The notes beneath the pieces were generated by a model. That model did not search any database and was not told the origin of the DNA. It saw only the letters and a list, made by a program, of their open reading frames with translations. A stretch of DNA of 64,000 nucleotides. Source: Nonomuraea sp. SYSU D8015. Its GTDB lineage: Bacteria > Actinomycetota > Actinomycetes > Streptosporangiales > Streptosporangiaceae. Shown here piece by piece: positions 16,632 to 26,027 of the stretch. The position numbers and the translations under genes were made by a program. The stretch's first letter is position 1. Each line of letters starts with the position of its first letter. The stretch lies in assembly GCF_008065375.1 (NCBI RefSeq), contig NZ_VJYI01000011.1:248001-312000 (forward strand). The letters run 5' to 3'.

Positions 16632-16988
16632 CTGGGGCGAACCCTCCTGCCTCAGCGGTTCCAAGGGCGACACCCCACACGGCGATATGTGTGTGGACGG
16701 GTTGAGATCATCGCACTGACAACCCAGTGGCGTCAGCAGCATGCCACCCCGCGCCGGCGGGAACAGGGAGCTCCAACTCTTCGGCATGATTCACGCCCGC
16801 CCGCAGTTGCCCCGCCGCAGCGGGGCGCGCGCGGCGACGTGGGGGGCGACGTGGGGGCAACGGCGTCGACGCCGGGATGAGCCGCCAACCGGCCCCCGAG
16901 GACATGCCCCACCTGCGTTCCTATCAGCGTCACGCCGCCGAGGCCGCGATCACCTGGGTCCGCCATCATGCCGACGCGATCTCACCAG
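16632..16988. other. intergenic
   Basis: About 350 bases upstream of the kinase remnant. One 39-residue frame on the plus strand (16877-16996, MSRQPAPEDMPHLRSYQRHA) reads like the start of a protein but has no ribosome site and no family. Nothing else seen. Confidence 0.35.
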
Positions 16989-17426
16989 TCACCTGACCCG
17001 TCCGCTGGCCCGGGTCGTGTCACTGACCGCGGGGAAATGCCGGTCCAGGACCTCGGCCCACTCCGGCAGCGGGACGAACCCGCCGTGACCGTGGAACCGG
17101 CGCGCCTGCAGGGCGACCAGCTCGGCCAGCGCCGCGGCGAACGGGCTGGCCTGCTCGGCGGGCAACGCCTGCACGGCGGCCTGGAAACGGGCGTGCGCGC
17201 CGGGGAACAGCTCCCGAGCCCGTTCCTCGGCCAGGCGTGCCCGCTCGGCACCCTCCATCAGCCGCGCATGCTGGGCGAGATAGTCCGCGCAGTCCGCGGC
17301 GTGGAACTGTTCGATCGTCACCCCGTTCTCGATCCATAAGGTGCCCACCGTGTCGTCGGTCACCGGGCCGGTGGCCCGGCAGGTCGGGCACAGGCGGGTC
17401 ACGGTCGCCGATCCGCTGGTGGTCAC
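16989..17426 (-). CDS. hypothetical protein with CxxC motif
   Basis: A predicted 145-residue protein. Near the N-terminus LCPTCRATG resembles half of a zinc ribbon, followed by a short beta region (GTLWIENGVTIEQFHAADC) and a helical C-terminal half. GTG start with GGTGGGGG upstream. Same strand and 54 bases downstream of the next hypothetical gene, so possibly one transcript. No family recognised. Confidence 0.5.
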   Translation of the reverse strand: MTTSGSATVTRLCPTCRATGPVTDDTVGTLWIENGVTIEQFHAADCADYLAQHARLMEGAERARLAEERARELFPGAHARFQAAVQALPAEQASPFAAALAELVALQARRFHGHGGFVPLPEWAEVLDRHFPAVSDTTRASGRVR

Positions 17427-17480
17427 GCCCCCACCTTCCAAGCCGGGTGCCGAGCAAGCAGGGCGCGCCATCCTGCGGCT

Positions 17481-17948
17481 TCACGCGGCTGTTGCTGCTT
17501 GGGGCCCTGCTGGAAGGTCTCGGCGCTCTCCCTCGCCCGGCGCGAGATCCGGCAGGGTGTAGGCCGGGGCAGCGAAACCGAGCCCGGTGAACCGCTCGGC
17601 CCACATATGGACGTCACCGGCATCGTCGTCGCCGGGGTCGGGATCGCCGGCCGCCTGCTGCGCCTCTTCTGCGCTGCTGTGCAGTGCCTGCGTGAAGTCT
17701 CGCAACGCGGCCACGCAGTTGTAGGGCTTGCGGGCGGCCGGGGTGCCCTCGCCCGGTTTGGTGGCCTTGACCGCATCCCCCATGGCGTCGGCATACAGCC
17801 ACAGCGCCCGCCGGGCGCGCACCTGGCGGGCCCGGTCCACCGGATCGAGCTGCGCCAGCAGCGCCGCGTCCAACTCGGCCAGATCGTCGGCCAGATCGAT
17901 CACGTTGTCTTGATGGCGGGTGTCCCACTCGCCGCTGTCAGCTGTCAC
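17481..17948 (-). CDS. hypothetical helical protein
   Basis: A predicted 155-residue acidic protein: DNVIDLADDLAELDAALLAQ, then RARRALWLYADAMGDAVKAT and a C-terminal segment rich in Asp, Glu and Pro. Mostly alpha-helical. GTG start chosen at VTADSGEW; an earlier start is possible. Upstream partner of the CxxC protein. No family recognised. Confidence 0.5.
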   Translation of the reverse strand: MTADSGEWDTRHQDNVIDLADDLAELDAALLAQLDPVDRARQVRARRALWLYADAMGDAVKATKPGEGTPAARKPYNCVAALRDFTQALHSSAEEAQQAAGDPDPGDDDAGDVHMWAERFTGLGFAAPAYTLPDLAPGEGERRDLPAGPQAATAA

Positions 17949-18281
17949 GTCGGCGACGCTACGCCTTCGCAAGCTCCTCGTCTTCCGCTCTAACCAGGCG
18001 CTATGTCTTCGCGGACAACCGCTGGAACCCGGTGGAGGCAATCATCGCAACGGTCGATCTGTACTCCTTCGGCAACGTCCCACTGAGTAATCCGTACTGC
18101 GACGCCGTCTGACCAGCCAACCGGCATCGGCGCGGTCGCCGCACGACGGATGTCGTGCGGCGACCACATCTCTGGCAACAACGATGCAGGCAAGAGTGCC
18201 GCGAGCACCGGCGAACACTGGCGAGCACCGGCCGGGCCGCTCAGCGGGACCGGGGCCGTCGGCGGGCAAACCGAAGCGGGT

Positions 18282-18374
18282 GAATAAGTCGCTGAGCGCG
18301 TGAACGGGAACGGCGCGCTGGCTGGGGTGACGCAGGTGCAGGCCCGCAACGATGGCATAGCGGTTACGGCGTAC
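18282..18374 (-). pseudogene. remnant of winged-helix regulator, inverted paralogue
   Basis: The peptide VRRNRYAIVAGLHLRHPSQR followed by AVPVHALSDLF matches RRNRYTIVPGRHLRHPSQRT and IPIQALLALF of the intact regulator at 18580, but on the opposite strand and without the helix-turn-helix. It is a decayed inverted copy. Confidence 0.75.
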
Positions 18375-18579
18375 GGGACAGCGAGGTGTTTCATCAGTGG
18401 TCGTTATCGTGAGCCGCTGATCGTTGCAGGCCTCTGACCTGGGCATCACTGAGGCATCACTACTCACAGCGTCCCGGACGAACACCTGAACCTGAATTCA
18501 TCACTTAAACTTCATCTATACCGGGCTGTGCCAGCCCCGGGGCTCGCTCAGACCGTCCTGAGGAGAGGACAGCGAGGGC

Positions 18580-18966
18580 ATGAACGACACCGGACGGCAC
18601 CCCACCTGGACGTTCCTGACCAACCACGCCCGGGTCTTGCGCCTCATCGCTGACGAGCCGAACGTGCGCATCCGCGACATCGCCGCCACGATCGGCATCA
18701 CCGAGCGCGCCGTCGGCAGCATCGTCAACGACCTGCGCGACGCCGGCTACATCGAAGTGCGGCGCGAAGGCCGGCGCAACCGCTACACGATCGTCCCAGG
18801 CCGGCACTTGCGGCATCCCAGCCAGCGCACCATCCCCATCCAGGCGCTCCTCGCCTTGTTCAACCAGCATGACTCCGGCGACGGCGATCCTGCCCATGCC
18901 CCAAGGGCCGCCAGCGACGGAGCCGGAACAGCGACAGATCAAGACGAACCCGCCACCCAACAATGA
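18580..18966 (+). CDS. winged-helix transcriptional regulator (MarR-like)
   Basis: A 128-residue protein. Residues 1-70 form a winged helix-turn-helix (RVLRLIADEPNVRIRDIAAT, ITERAVGSIVNDLRDAGYIE, wing REGRRNRYTIVPG) like small ArsR/MarR-type regulators; a conserved HLRHPSQR follows and the tail is disordered. GGAGAGGACAGCGAGG precedes the ATG. It has no obvious target operon; an inverted remnant of a paralogue lies 200 bases upstream. DNA binding is likely, the effector unknown. Confidence 0.8.
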   Translation: MNDTGRHPTWTFLTNHARVLRLIADEPNVRIRDIAATIGITERAVGSIVNDLRDAGYIEVRREGRRNRYTIVPGRHLRHPSQRTIPIQALLALFNQHDSGDGDPAHAPRAASDGAGTATDQDEPATQQ

Positions 18967-19074
18967 CCACGCGAGCAGCCGCGGGCAGCCTACTTGCCGC
19001 CTTACGTGCCTGACAGGCCTTCAAGCGGCTGACCATCTACTTCGGTTGAGAACCCCACATAACGAGTCGCCGGG

Positions 19075-19262
19075 CGCGGGTCTCGCTGTCCACGGCCAGC
19101 GAGCACGCCCACGTGCTGCGCCAGGCCAACCTGATCGCCAGCGTCCGGCAGATCGACCTGGTGCTGCACTATCCCACCGAACTGGGCGCCGGACTTCTCG
19201 CAGGGCGGCCCGCCCGTGTACCAGCGTCTTTCGGCGGAGGCCGAAACACCCTCATCATCTGA
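19075..19262 (+). pseudogene. ArsR-type regulator remnant
   Basis: The translation VSLSTASEHAHVLRQANLIA followed by SVRQIDLVLHYPTELGAGLL matches the recognition helix and wing of ArsR-family repressors and their C-terminus. A start and the first helices are absent or shifted. Reads as a 3' fragment. Confidence 0.5.
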
Positions 19263-19327
19263 CGGCCACGCCCCGATGCTGGGATTCGCCAGAGCCGGAC
19301 GAGTACCCGACGCAAGGGAGAGGCACC

Positions 19328-19903
19328 ATGCGTGTACCACGCACCAGGAAAGCCGCTGCGGTGATCATGGCCGTGGCACTGATACCGGCCGCCCACCCGG
19401 TGACCGCTCATGCGAGCTCCTCCGAGAGCGGCGTACGGGCTCTGGCCCCGGCGTGCGTGGGCGATGGTCCCTTCATGTACCGGAACTTCAAGTCCGGGAA
19501 GGTCCTGTCGGCTCAGGGCGGCTTCGGCACCACGGTCGTCCAGGACACCGAATGGGGACCCCACCCCTTCGTCCCCTGGCAGTACTGGTGCCGCATCCCC
19601 GACGGCCTTTATCGCAGCTACGAGAACATGCAGTACAACCTGAACATGGGGATCAACGGCGGCAGCACCGCGGCCAACGCGTCGGCGATCCTGGCGAACC
19701 CGGCCGGCGACATCAACCAGGACTGGCTGCCGCGTGCCGACAGCCGCTACCCGGCAGGCGTCTTCGCCCTGGTCAACCGCAAGAGCTCGATGTGCCTGGG
19801 CATTTCCAACGCCTCCGTCGCGGATGGCGCGCGGGCCGCGCAGTTCCCCTGTGACGGGAACCTCAACCAGGGCTGGTCGGAGGTAGCCGTACCCGGATGG
19901 TGA
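19328..19903 (+). CDS. secreted ricin-type beta-trefoil lectin protein
   Basis: A 191-residue secreted protein: signal peptide of about 30 residues (KAAAVIMAVALIPAAHPVTA, cleavage after AHA), then one beta-trefoil with FMYRNFKSGKVLSAQGG, INQDWLPRADSRYPAGVFAL and SSMCLGISNASVADGARAAQ ending NQGW. The Q-x-W-like signatures identify the ricin B fold, so it probably binds carbohydrate outside the cell. No catalytic domain. AAGGGAGAGG lies before the ATG. Confidence 0.8.
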   Translation: MRVPRTRKAAAVIMAVALIPAAHPVTAHASSSESGVRALAPACVGDGPFMYRNFKSGKVLSAQGGFGTTVVQDTEWGPHPFVPWQYWCRIPDGLYRSYENMQYNLNMGINGGSTAANASAILANPAGDINQDWLPRADSRYPAGVFALVNRKSSMCLGISNASVADGARAAQFPCDGNLNQGWSEVAVPGW

Positions 19904-20336
19904 AATGTCAGGGGACGTCGGCCTCGGGTTGCGGGGGGCTCAGCCGCGGGCCCTTTCCGGCGCGTACGGTGACCGGGGCCGATCAGTGGCGCGTGACCTC
20001 ATGAAGGACCCGGCCCGCGCGGACGGGTTGGGACAAGGGGTGCCTTCATTCTCACCGAGGCTGGCCTCGTCATCCGGACCGAGGACGTCCCCGAGGGGTG
20101 CTGCTGTTCGAGGACCCGGCGGCCACCTCGAAGATCCCCGTCCTGAGAGCCCCGCGTTCGCCGAGTTGCCGCGGCCGCGCACCCGGCAGTGAAGCGGGGA
20201 CCCGCTCACGGCAACGTCAGGTCGAGCCGGGTTTCCATGTCAAGGCGGAACCGGCCGTAGGGGTTCACATGAGCCCAGAACGCGCGCGGGAGGCGAGACG
20301 GCGGGCATCCGGGTCAGGTGGCCGCCGGGGTGCGGT
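19904..20336. other. intergenic, no gene seen
   Basis: About 430 bases between the lectin gene and the response-regulator gene. Open frames on both strands are Arg/Pro-rich shadows. Fragments such as LTEAGLVIRTEDVPEG look protein-like but are too short to assign. Confidence 0.4.
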
Positions 20337-21000
20337 TCAGCCGGTCAGGCCGGCGTCGTGGGCGAGCAGGGCGATCTGGGTGCGGTTGTTGAGGTCGAGC
20401 TTGTCGAGAATGCGCGAGATGTGGGCCTTCACGGTCGCGATGCTCATGAACAACTCGCCGCTGATCTCGGCGTTGGACCTGCCCCGGCCCACGGCGACGG
20501 CCACCTCCCGTTCCCGTTGGCTGAGCAGGCTCAGCACGCGTACGGCGTGCTGCCGCCGGGCGGCGGCGCCGGTGTCGGCGACGTGGGCGATCAACTGGCG
20601 GGTCACCGTCGGCGACAAGATGGGCTCCCCGGCCGACACCCGTACGATCGCGCGCAGGATCTCGGCGGGCGGCGTGTGCTTGAGCAGGAAGCCGCTGGCC
20701 CCGGCGCGCAGGGCGCGCAGCACGTACTCGTCGGCGTCGAAGGTCGTCAGCACGACGACCTCGGGCGGGTCGGGCCGGGCACGCAGCAGCTCGGTGGCGG
20801 CCAGGCCGTCCAGCACGGGCATGCGGATGTCCATCAGCACCACGTCCCGGGGCGCAGGCCTCCACCGCGGCGGGCACCTCGGCTCCGCAGGCCGCCTCGC
20901 CCACCACGCTCAGCTCGGGCGAACCGCCGATGATCATCGCCAGGCCGGCCCGTACCAGCGGGTCGTCATCCACGATGAGAACCCGGATCGCGGCGTTCAC
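20337..21000 (-). pseudogene. NarL/LuxR-type response regulator, frameshifted
   Basis: Receiver domain with VLIVDDDPLVRAGLAM, phospho-acceptor in LMDIRMPVLDG and Lys in GFLLKHTPP; C-terminal LuxR-type helix-turn-helix (LSQREREVAVAVGRGRSNAE, SIATVKAHISRILDKL). The GTG start at 21000 overlaps the kinase stop (GTGA). Near 20847-20854 one base appears missing (frame changes between VEACAP and the DVVLMDIRM segment). If this is an error the protein is about 221 residues and functional. Forms a two-component system with the upstream kinase. Confidence 0.85.
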
Positions 21001-22217
21001 CTCGGCCACGGCAGCCATGCCCACAGCCGGAACTCACCCGCGGCGGTCGGGCCGTACTCCAGCCGTCCACCGGCCAGAACGGCCCGCTCGGCCAGGCCGA
21101 TCAGGCCACTGCCGCCGCCCGGGATCCCGGCGACGGCGGTGGCGCCGGCCGGGTTGCGCACCTCGACCGTCAGCCCCTCCCCCGCCGCCCCGCCGACGGC
21201 CACCGACACCTGGCCGTCGCGGCCGTGCTTGCGGGCATTGGTCAGCCCTTCCTGCACGATCCGGTACGCGCCGCGCCCGATCGCCGCCGGCGCGGCCGCC
21301 GGTTCCCCCACCCGGCAGTCGAGCAGCACCCGCATGCCCGCGCGCCGTGACTGATCGACCAGGTCGGGAAGATCGGCCAGGGTGGGCTGGGGCCGCTCCG
21401 GCCCCTCCTCGGACCGGTCGAGGCCGGCGCGGAGCATGCCGATGACCTCGCGCAGATCCTCCAGCGCCCGGTGCGCGCTGTCGCGGATCACCCCGGCGGC
21501 CCGGGCGACCTCCTCGGGCGCGGCGTCGGGACGAAGCTCCAGCGCCCCGGCGTGCAGGCTGAGCAGGGACAGGCGGTGGGCGAGCACATCGTGCATCTCC
21601 CGGGCGATCCGGTCGCGTTCGGACTGGCGGACCTGGGCGAGGCGCAGTTCCCGCTCGGATTCGACCCGCCGGGCCCGTTCGCGCAGGGACTGCCGCCGGG
21701 CTCGTACGAACATCCCCCAGGCGAGCACCGCGGCGATGCAGGCGAAGCCCAGCAGGACCTGCCACCAGGGCGGCACCGGGACGTCCGGCCGGACCAGCGG
21801 CGTCAGGAACGGCACCAGCACGCACCCGGCCACGATCGGGCCGGCCACCGCCACGCGCCGGTGCGCCGCGACGGTGAACAGCGCGATCAGCGCCACCCCC
21901 GCGGCCGACATCGAATAGACGCTGAACGCCACCGCGACCGCCGCGAAGCCGACCGGCCGGCGCCGGCGCAGCCACACCCCCAGGCAGCTCAGCCCGCCGA
22001 GGGCGGCGTCCACCGCGAACGGCACCGGTGCGGGATGCTGGCCGAGGCCTTCCACCACGCCGAGCGCCGTGAGGCCGAGGGCCAGCAGGAACAACGCCAC
22101 ATCGGCCGCCCAGTCGCGCCTGGTGCGTCCGGCCGGGCGCGCCGGGGCGGGCTCGGGGCCGCTGAGCGCGCTGGCGGGGAGCAGGATCGGATGGTCCAGG
22201 CCTGCCGGGGTCGTCAC
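20997..22217 (-). CDS. NarL-type sensor histidine kinase
   Basis: A 406-residue kinase. Residues about 30-160 contain several membrane helices (ADVALFLLALGLTALGVVEG and following). The HisKA_3 box is EMHDVLAHRLSLLSLHAG with the phospho-His near residue 206. The ATPase domain shows YRIVQEGLTNARKHG and GSGLIGLAERAVLAGG. GTG chosen at VTTPAGLDH because the longer frame upstream runs into the divergent DUF6326 gene. Coupled to the response regulator by GTGA. Confidence 0.88.
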   Translation of the reverse strand: MTTPAGLDHPILLPASALSGPEPAPARPAGRTRRDWAADVALFLLALGLTALGVVEGLGQHPAPVPFAVDAALGGLSCLGVWLRRRRPVGFAAVAVAFSVYSMSAAGVALIALFTVAAHRRVAVAGPIVAGCVLVPFLTPLVRPDVPVPPWWQVLLGFACIAAVLAWGMFVRARRQSLRERARRVESERELRLAQVRQSERDRIAREMHDVLAHRLSLLSLHAGALELRPDAAPEEVARAAGVIRDSAHRALEDLREVIGMLRAGLDRSEEGPERPQPTLADLPDLVDQSRRAGMRVLLDCRVGEPAAAPAAIGRGAYRIVQEGLTNARKHGRDGQVSVAVGGAAGEGLTVEVRNPAGATAVAGIPGGGSGLIGLAERAVLAGGRLEYGPTAAGEFRLWAWLPWPR

Positions 22218-22451
22218 GACCAAAGGGTACGGCCGTCGCCGGTCCAGCGGAATCCGACCAAAGTAGATCCCGTACCGCCAACCTTCGACCATCCGGGCGC
22301 CGACCTGCGGCCGTAGCGATGCGCCCGCCCGTCGCGTCAGCCTGTCCCCATGACCGGTACGGGCAGCTTCCGTCATCGCCGGCGGTCGCGCGGAACCGGC
22401 CGGGAATCCCCGGACCCCCGTCCAACGACCCAGAAAGGCGCCGAGGCCGAA

Positions 22452-22853
22452 ATGAGTGACGTGCGAGCAAGACTCTCGACCCTGTGGATCGTCGTCATGT
22501 TCACCATGCTCTACGCGGATGTCCTCAGTTTCCTGAACGCCGGATTTCTGCGGGGGCTCATGGCGGGGCATGCCGAGGGCGTTCCCGTCACCCCGCTGCT
22601 CCTGGTGGGATCCGCGGTCATGGTCGAGATCCCGATCGTGATGGTGGTGTTGTCGCGTGTGTTGAAACCGGCGGTGACCCGGCGGGTCACCTTGGTGGCG
22701 GTCCCGCTGACCGCGGCGTTCATCATCGGCGGCGGATCTGCGAAACCCCACTACCTGGTCCTGGCCGCCGTGGAAGTGGTGTGCCTGGCCGTCATCCTGC
22801 GGCAGGCCTGGCGCATGGACACCTCACCCGCCGTGAGCCGTCCTGCGGAATGA
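22452..22853 (+). CDS. DUF6326 membrane protein
   Basis: A 133-residue protein with four membrane helices and the family opening LSTLWIVVMFTMLYADVLSF, then VTPLLLVGSAVMVEIPIVMV. It is divergent from the two-component kinase gene and may be its target, since such families often sit next to small membrane proteins. Function unknown. Confidence 0.75.
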   Translation: MSDVRARLSTLWIVVMFTMLYADVLSFLNAGFLRGLMAGHAEGVPVTPLLLVGSAVMVEIPIVMVVLSRVLKPAVTRRVTLVAVPLTAAFIIGGGSAKPHYLVLAAVEVVCLAVILRQAWRMDTSPAVSRPAE

Positions 22854-23012
22854 GGCTTCGCCGATGCCGGGCCCGGCGGGTCTCAAGGCCGCCTCCGTCA
22901 GATGCGCGTGCCAGTCCACGCATGCCTGGGCGCGCAGGCGGGCGAAGGCGCGATCGAGGAGGGCGTGGACCGGGCCCGCACCGGCCTCGCGGAAGCGCCG
23001 GACGGCTGTGAC

Positions 23013-23336
23013 ATGAGAATGAGCACCATGACGACCTTCCTCGGCCCGCGCTCGTCGGCCGAGATCCGCGCCTACCTCAAGACCCGGCTCAACCAGGCGC
23101 TTCGCCGGCCCGGCATGCTCGGTGGTGAGATGGCGCTGCGCCTCCCGCTCGATCACCTGGCCTACGCCGAGCTCGCGGCGTACCTGGCCAAGGGCCCGCT
23201 TCAGCCTCAGCAGATCCGCAAGATCCTCAAGGGGAAGGAGATCCCCGGCCACAGCCCGAACGCCTACCCCCTGGGTGAAGCGGCCTCCGCTCTGCTCCTT
23301 GCGCAGAGGCCGGCAGGCCAAGGGGCCGGAGCGTGA
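23013..23336 (+). CDS. hypothetical protein
   Basis: A 107-residue protein, MRMSTMTTFLGPRSSAEIRA onward, with a predicted helical core (YLKTRLNQALRRPGMLGGEM, LAYAELAAYLAKGPLQPQQI). Two in-frame ATGs near the start make the exact start uncertain. No family recognised. Normal composition suggests a real gene. Confidence 0.5.
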   Translation: MRMSTMTTFLGPRSSAEIRAYLKTRLNQALRRPGMLGGEMALRLPLDHLAYAELAAYLAKGPLQPQQIRKILKGKEIPGHSPNAYPLGEAASALLLAQRPAGQGAGA

Positions 23337-23659
23337 GGCGCCCAAGAGGCGCCGGGACGCCGGCGGTCCATGATCGGATGGAACTTGTGTCTGCAGCATC
23401 ACCGCGCCCCCGCTACGCGGCCGCACGGAGATGGACCGACGCATCCGTGACGCACGGGATGCGCCGGCCTACCCCGTGGCCGAACGCGCGCGGGTAGGCC
23501 GGATGCATGGGCAGACACTCCATGGGACAAGGAAGCCGTTCCCCGGAAGATCGTTGTGTTGTGTGAGGTCGTGTTGCCTGGAGGCAGGACCCGCGTTGCG
23601 GTTTTTCACAGAGGCATATGAGCGATCCAGTTGCTTTCCGGGGCCAAGATCTGGATCCG
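23337..23659. other. intergenic, lower GC
   Basis: About 320 bases without a gene. The right half (23540-23640) has a locally lower GC content and long T/G tracts, unlike neighbours, and runs into the Tn3 transposase remnant, so it may be the outer end of that element. Confidence 0.35.
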
Positions 23660-24000
23660 GATCGACGGCGCGGGAGCCATATCCGCGGTTCAAGCGGTTC
23701 CTGTCGGCCCGGGAGTTGCACGTGTTCTACACGCCGCAGACGGAGGAGATCGCGTGGGCGAGTGGGCAGGTGCGGTCGGACAACCACCTGCTGGCACTGA
23801 TGGTGCAGCTGAAGTGCTTCAACCGGATGGGCTATTTCCCCGGCTGGATGACGTCCCGGAGGCAGTGGTGGCCCACATCCGCCGAGATCTCGGGCTGGGC
23901 GAGGACGTCGCCGCGGTGTACGACTCGGACCGGACCCGGGGCCATCATCGGATGCTGATCCGCCGGCGTAGCGAGGTCGTGTCGGACATTCAGCAAGACC
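23660..24000 (+). mobile_element. Tn3-family transposase N-terminal remnant (DUF4158)
   Basis: Translation gives YPRFKRFLSARELHVFYTPQ, TEEIAWASGQVRSDNHLLAL and LKCFNRMGYFP, then in another frame LDDVPEAVVAHIRRDLGLGE. This is the DUF4158 N-terminus of Tn3-like transposases. A frameshift near 23850 and loss of everything after about 23990 make it a dead fragment; the DDE catalytic domain is absent. Sequence after 23990 (KTAVVVITAKSAGRKVFGLA, stop near 24079) is from something else. Confidence 0.75.
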
Positions 24001-24089
24001 GCCGTCGTCGTCATCACCGCGAAGTCCGCCGGGCGCAAGGTCTTCGGCCTCGCCACCGCAGGCGTCCGTCTCGCTTGACCTCTTGCGCG

Positions 24090-24992
24090 TCAGTCCGGCA
24101 GCCAGTGCAGCTCCTGCGCCAGGGTTTTGGCGACGGCACGGATGCGGCGGTGTAGCCGCGACTGCTCGCGTGGGAGGACCAGGTGGATCGTCAGGCCGGG
24201 CGCGCCCCGCAGCGGTCGCCAGGTGAGACCGGCCGGTTGTGCCGTGACCGCGGCTTCTCCGGCCGGGGCGAGGGTGACCCCGTCGCGCAGGTCGCGCTGA
24301 GACATGTCGAAAGAGACCGCGGGCGTGTGGAATCGGGGATGTGGCCGGGTGTCTCGGAACAGTGCGGACAGCTGATCGTGGATCACGGGGTTGGCCGCAC
24401 GGTCCGGGAGCCGCAGCGGATACGCGGCCGCGTCGGCGATCTCGATCTCCGGGTGTTCGGCCAGCGGATGGTGCTGCGCCAGCTGGACCCCGACGCGCAT
24501 CCGCCGCAGCAGGAACCGGCGCACGCCACGGCCCGGCTGTTCACCGCGGGTGATCCCGGCGTCGATGCGGCCGTCGGCGACCGCGGGGGAGATCTCCGGT
24601 GTCGCCATCGGGACCGCGCTGACCTCGAGTCCGCTGTTGCCGCGGATCAGCCTGTCCACCAGGGCCGGTGCCGTCTCGGCGCCGGTGCTGAGGCTGTATC
24701 CGATGCGCAGCGTGCCCAGTTCGCCGGCCGCCGCGCTCCGGGCGGTGTCCCATGCCCGGTCCAGCGCCGCCAGTGCGGGCGGCGCGGACTCCGCCAAAGC
24801 CGCACCGGCCGTGGTCAATACGACGCTACGCGTGTTGCGGACCAGCAGGGCCGTACCGAGTTCCGCCTCCAATCGGCGCATCCGGGCGCTGAGTGCGGGC
24901 TGTGCGATACCGATCCGTGCGGCCGCGCGGGTGAAGTTCAACTCCTGCGCCAGCACCAGGAAGTACCGCAGGCTTACCGTATCCGGCGCCAC
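24090..24992 (-). CDS. LysR-family transcriptional regulator
   Basis: A 300-residue LysR protein. HTH near residues 5-60 (SLRYFLVLAQELNFTRAAAR, AQPALSARMRRLEAELGTAL), effector domain after residue 90 (LRIGYSLSTGAET). GTG start with GGAGGG upstream. Divergent from the DUF1330 gene, with 187 bases between, the normal arrangement for a LysR regulator and its target. Confidence 0.87.
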   Translation of the reverse strand: MAPDTVSLRYFLVLAQELNFTRAAARIGIAQPALSARMRRLEAELGTALLVRNTRSVVLTTAGAALAESAPPALAALDRAWDTARSAAAGELGTLRIGYSLSTGAETAPALVDRLIRGNSGLEVSAVPMATPEISPAVADGRIDAGITRGEQPGRGVRRFLLRRMRVGVQLAQHHPLAEHPEIEIADAAAYPLRLPDRAANPVIHDQLSALFRDTRPHPRFHTPAVSFDMSQRDLRDGVTLAPAGEAAVTAQPAGLTWRPLRGAPGLTIHLVLPREQSRLHRRIRAVAKTLAQELHWLPD

Positions 24993-25179
24993 GTGCCCTC
25001 CTGCCGATTGATAACGATCCGTTCTGAGTCTATCCCGTACCGGTCTTTCCCTCGGCCGCACATCAAGCCCTAACCTGCGCATATGACGATTCAACTGATC
25101 GCAGTACCCGTCGCCGGGATCGATCGATCTGAGTGTCAATGCGAAGCCGGACGTGTCCGGCCCAACACAGGAGGTTTCC

Positions 25180-25485
25180 ATGGCTAAGGGCTACTGGGTC
25201 AGTGTCTACCCCGCCATTTCCGACCCTGAGAGGCTGACTGCCTACGACAAGCTGGCCGGTCCGGCTGTCCAGGCTGGGGGCGGGCGCGTCCTTTCCCGGA
25301 TCCCGTCCCACGGCGGTCGAGTCGTCGCCCACGAGGCCGGAATCACGCAACGCGTCGTTCTGATCGAGTTCGACAGCTTTGAACAGGCCGTCGCGGCATA
25401 CGAGAGCGAGGCATACCAGAAGGCGCTGGTGGCCCTCCCCGACGGCTTCGAGCGCGACTTCCGCATCGTCGAAGGCATCGACTGA
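25180..25485 (+). CDS. DUF1330-family protein
   Basis: A 101-residue protein of the dimeric alpha/beta-barrel DUF1330 family: GYWVSVYPAISDPERLTAYD, VLIEFDSFEQAVAAYESEAY and a C-terminal FRIVEGID. ACAGGAGG precedes the ATG at good spacing. Function is not established; likely the regulated partner of the divergent LysR gene. Confidence 0.88.
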   Translation: MAKGYWVSVYPAISDPERLTAYDKLAGPAVQAGGGRVLSRIPSHGGRVVAHEAGITQRVVLIEFDSFEQAVAAYESEAYQKALVALPDGFERDFRIVEGID

Positions 25486-26027
25486 CCGGCGGGCCCAGCC
25501 ATCGCTGAGCATCCGTCACCTGATACGCACGCCACCGGCGGTGCGGTCATCATCCACTATCCGGTGCAGGACGGCACCGGCTGAGACAGGACGGTATGCT
25601 CCGGGACGCGTTCGGTCGGCTGGGGCGGCCAGGTCCGGCTATCGGCGGACGCCGTTCGCGGTTGCCGGTTCGTTGAGCGTCAAAGGTGGGCCGATGTCCT
25701 GGCCGGATGTCACGGTGGTTGATGCGTGCGTGCGGCGTGACGGCCGGGGCGGCAACCCACGGCCGTCACCGACGACGACCCGGCGGGCCTGGTGGATCGC
25801 CAGCCGGGAACTGCTGGGAACCCCGTTGGTCAGCCCCGTGCGGGGCCGGCCGGTCCGCCGCCGCAACGGCGCCGCGGCTCCACCAGATCGTCATCGAGCT
25901 CGGCGTCGGCACGCCGCGTCGTCACCACGGGCGGCAACGAGCGGCTCGATCACCACGACAACGCCCGGCGGGCGTGGGAGCGTGGCGGACTCGTCATCAG
26001 CGACGTCACCGCCACGCGATCACCTGA
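25486..26027. other. gene-poor segment
   Basis: About 540 bases. Several overlapping frames in both directions are Arg/Pro/Ser-rich and show no family. I regard it as the decayed flank of the lipoprotein pseudogene on its right. Confidence 0.35.
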
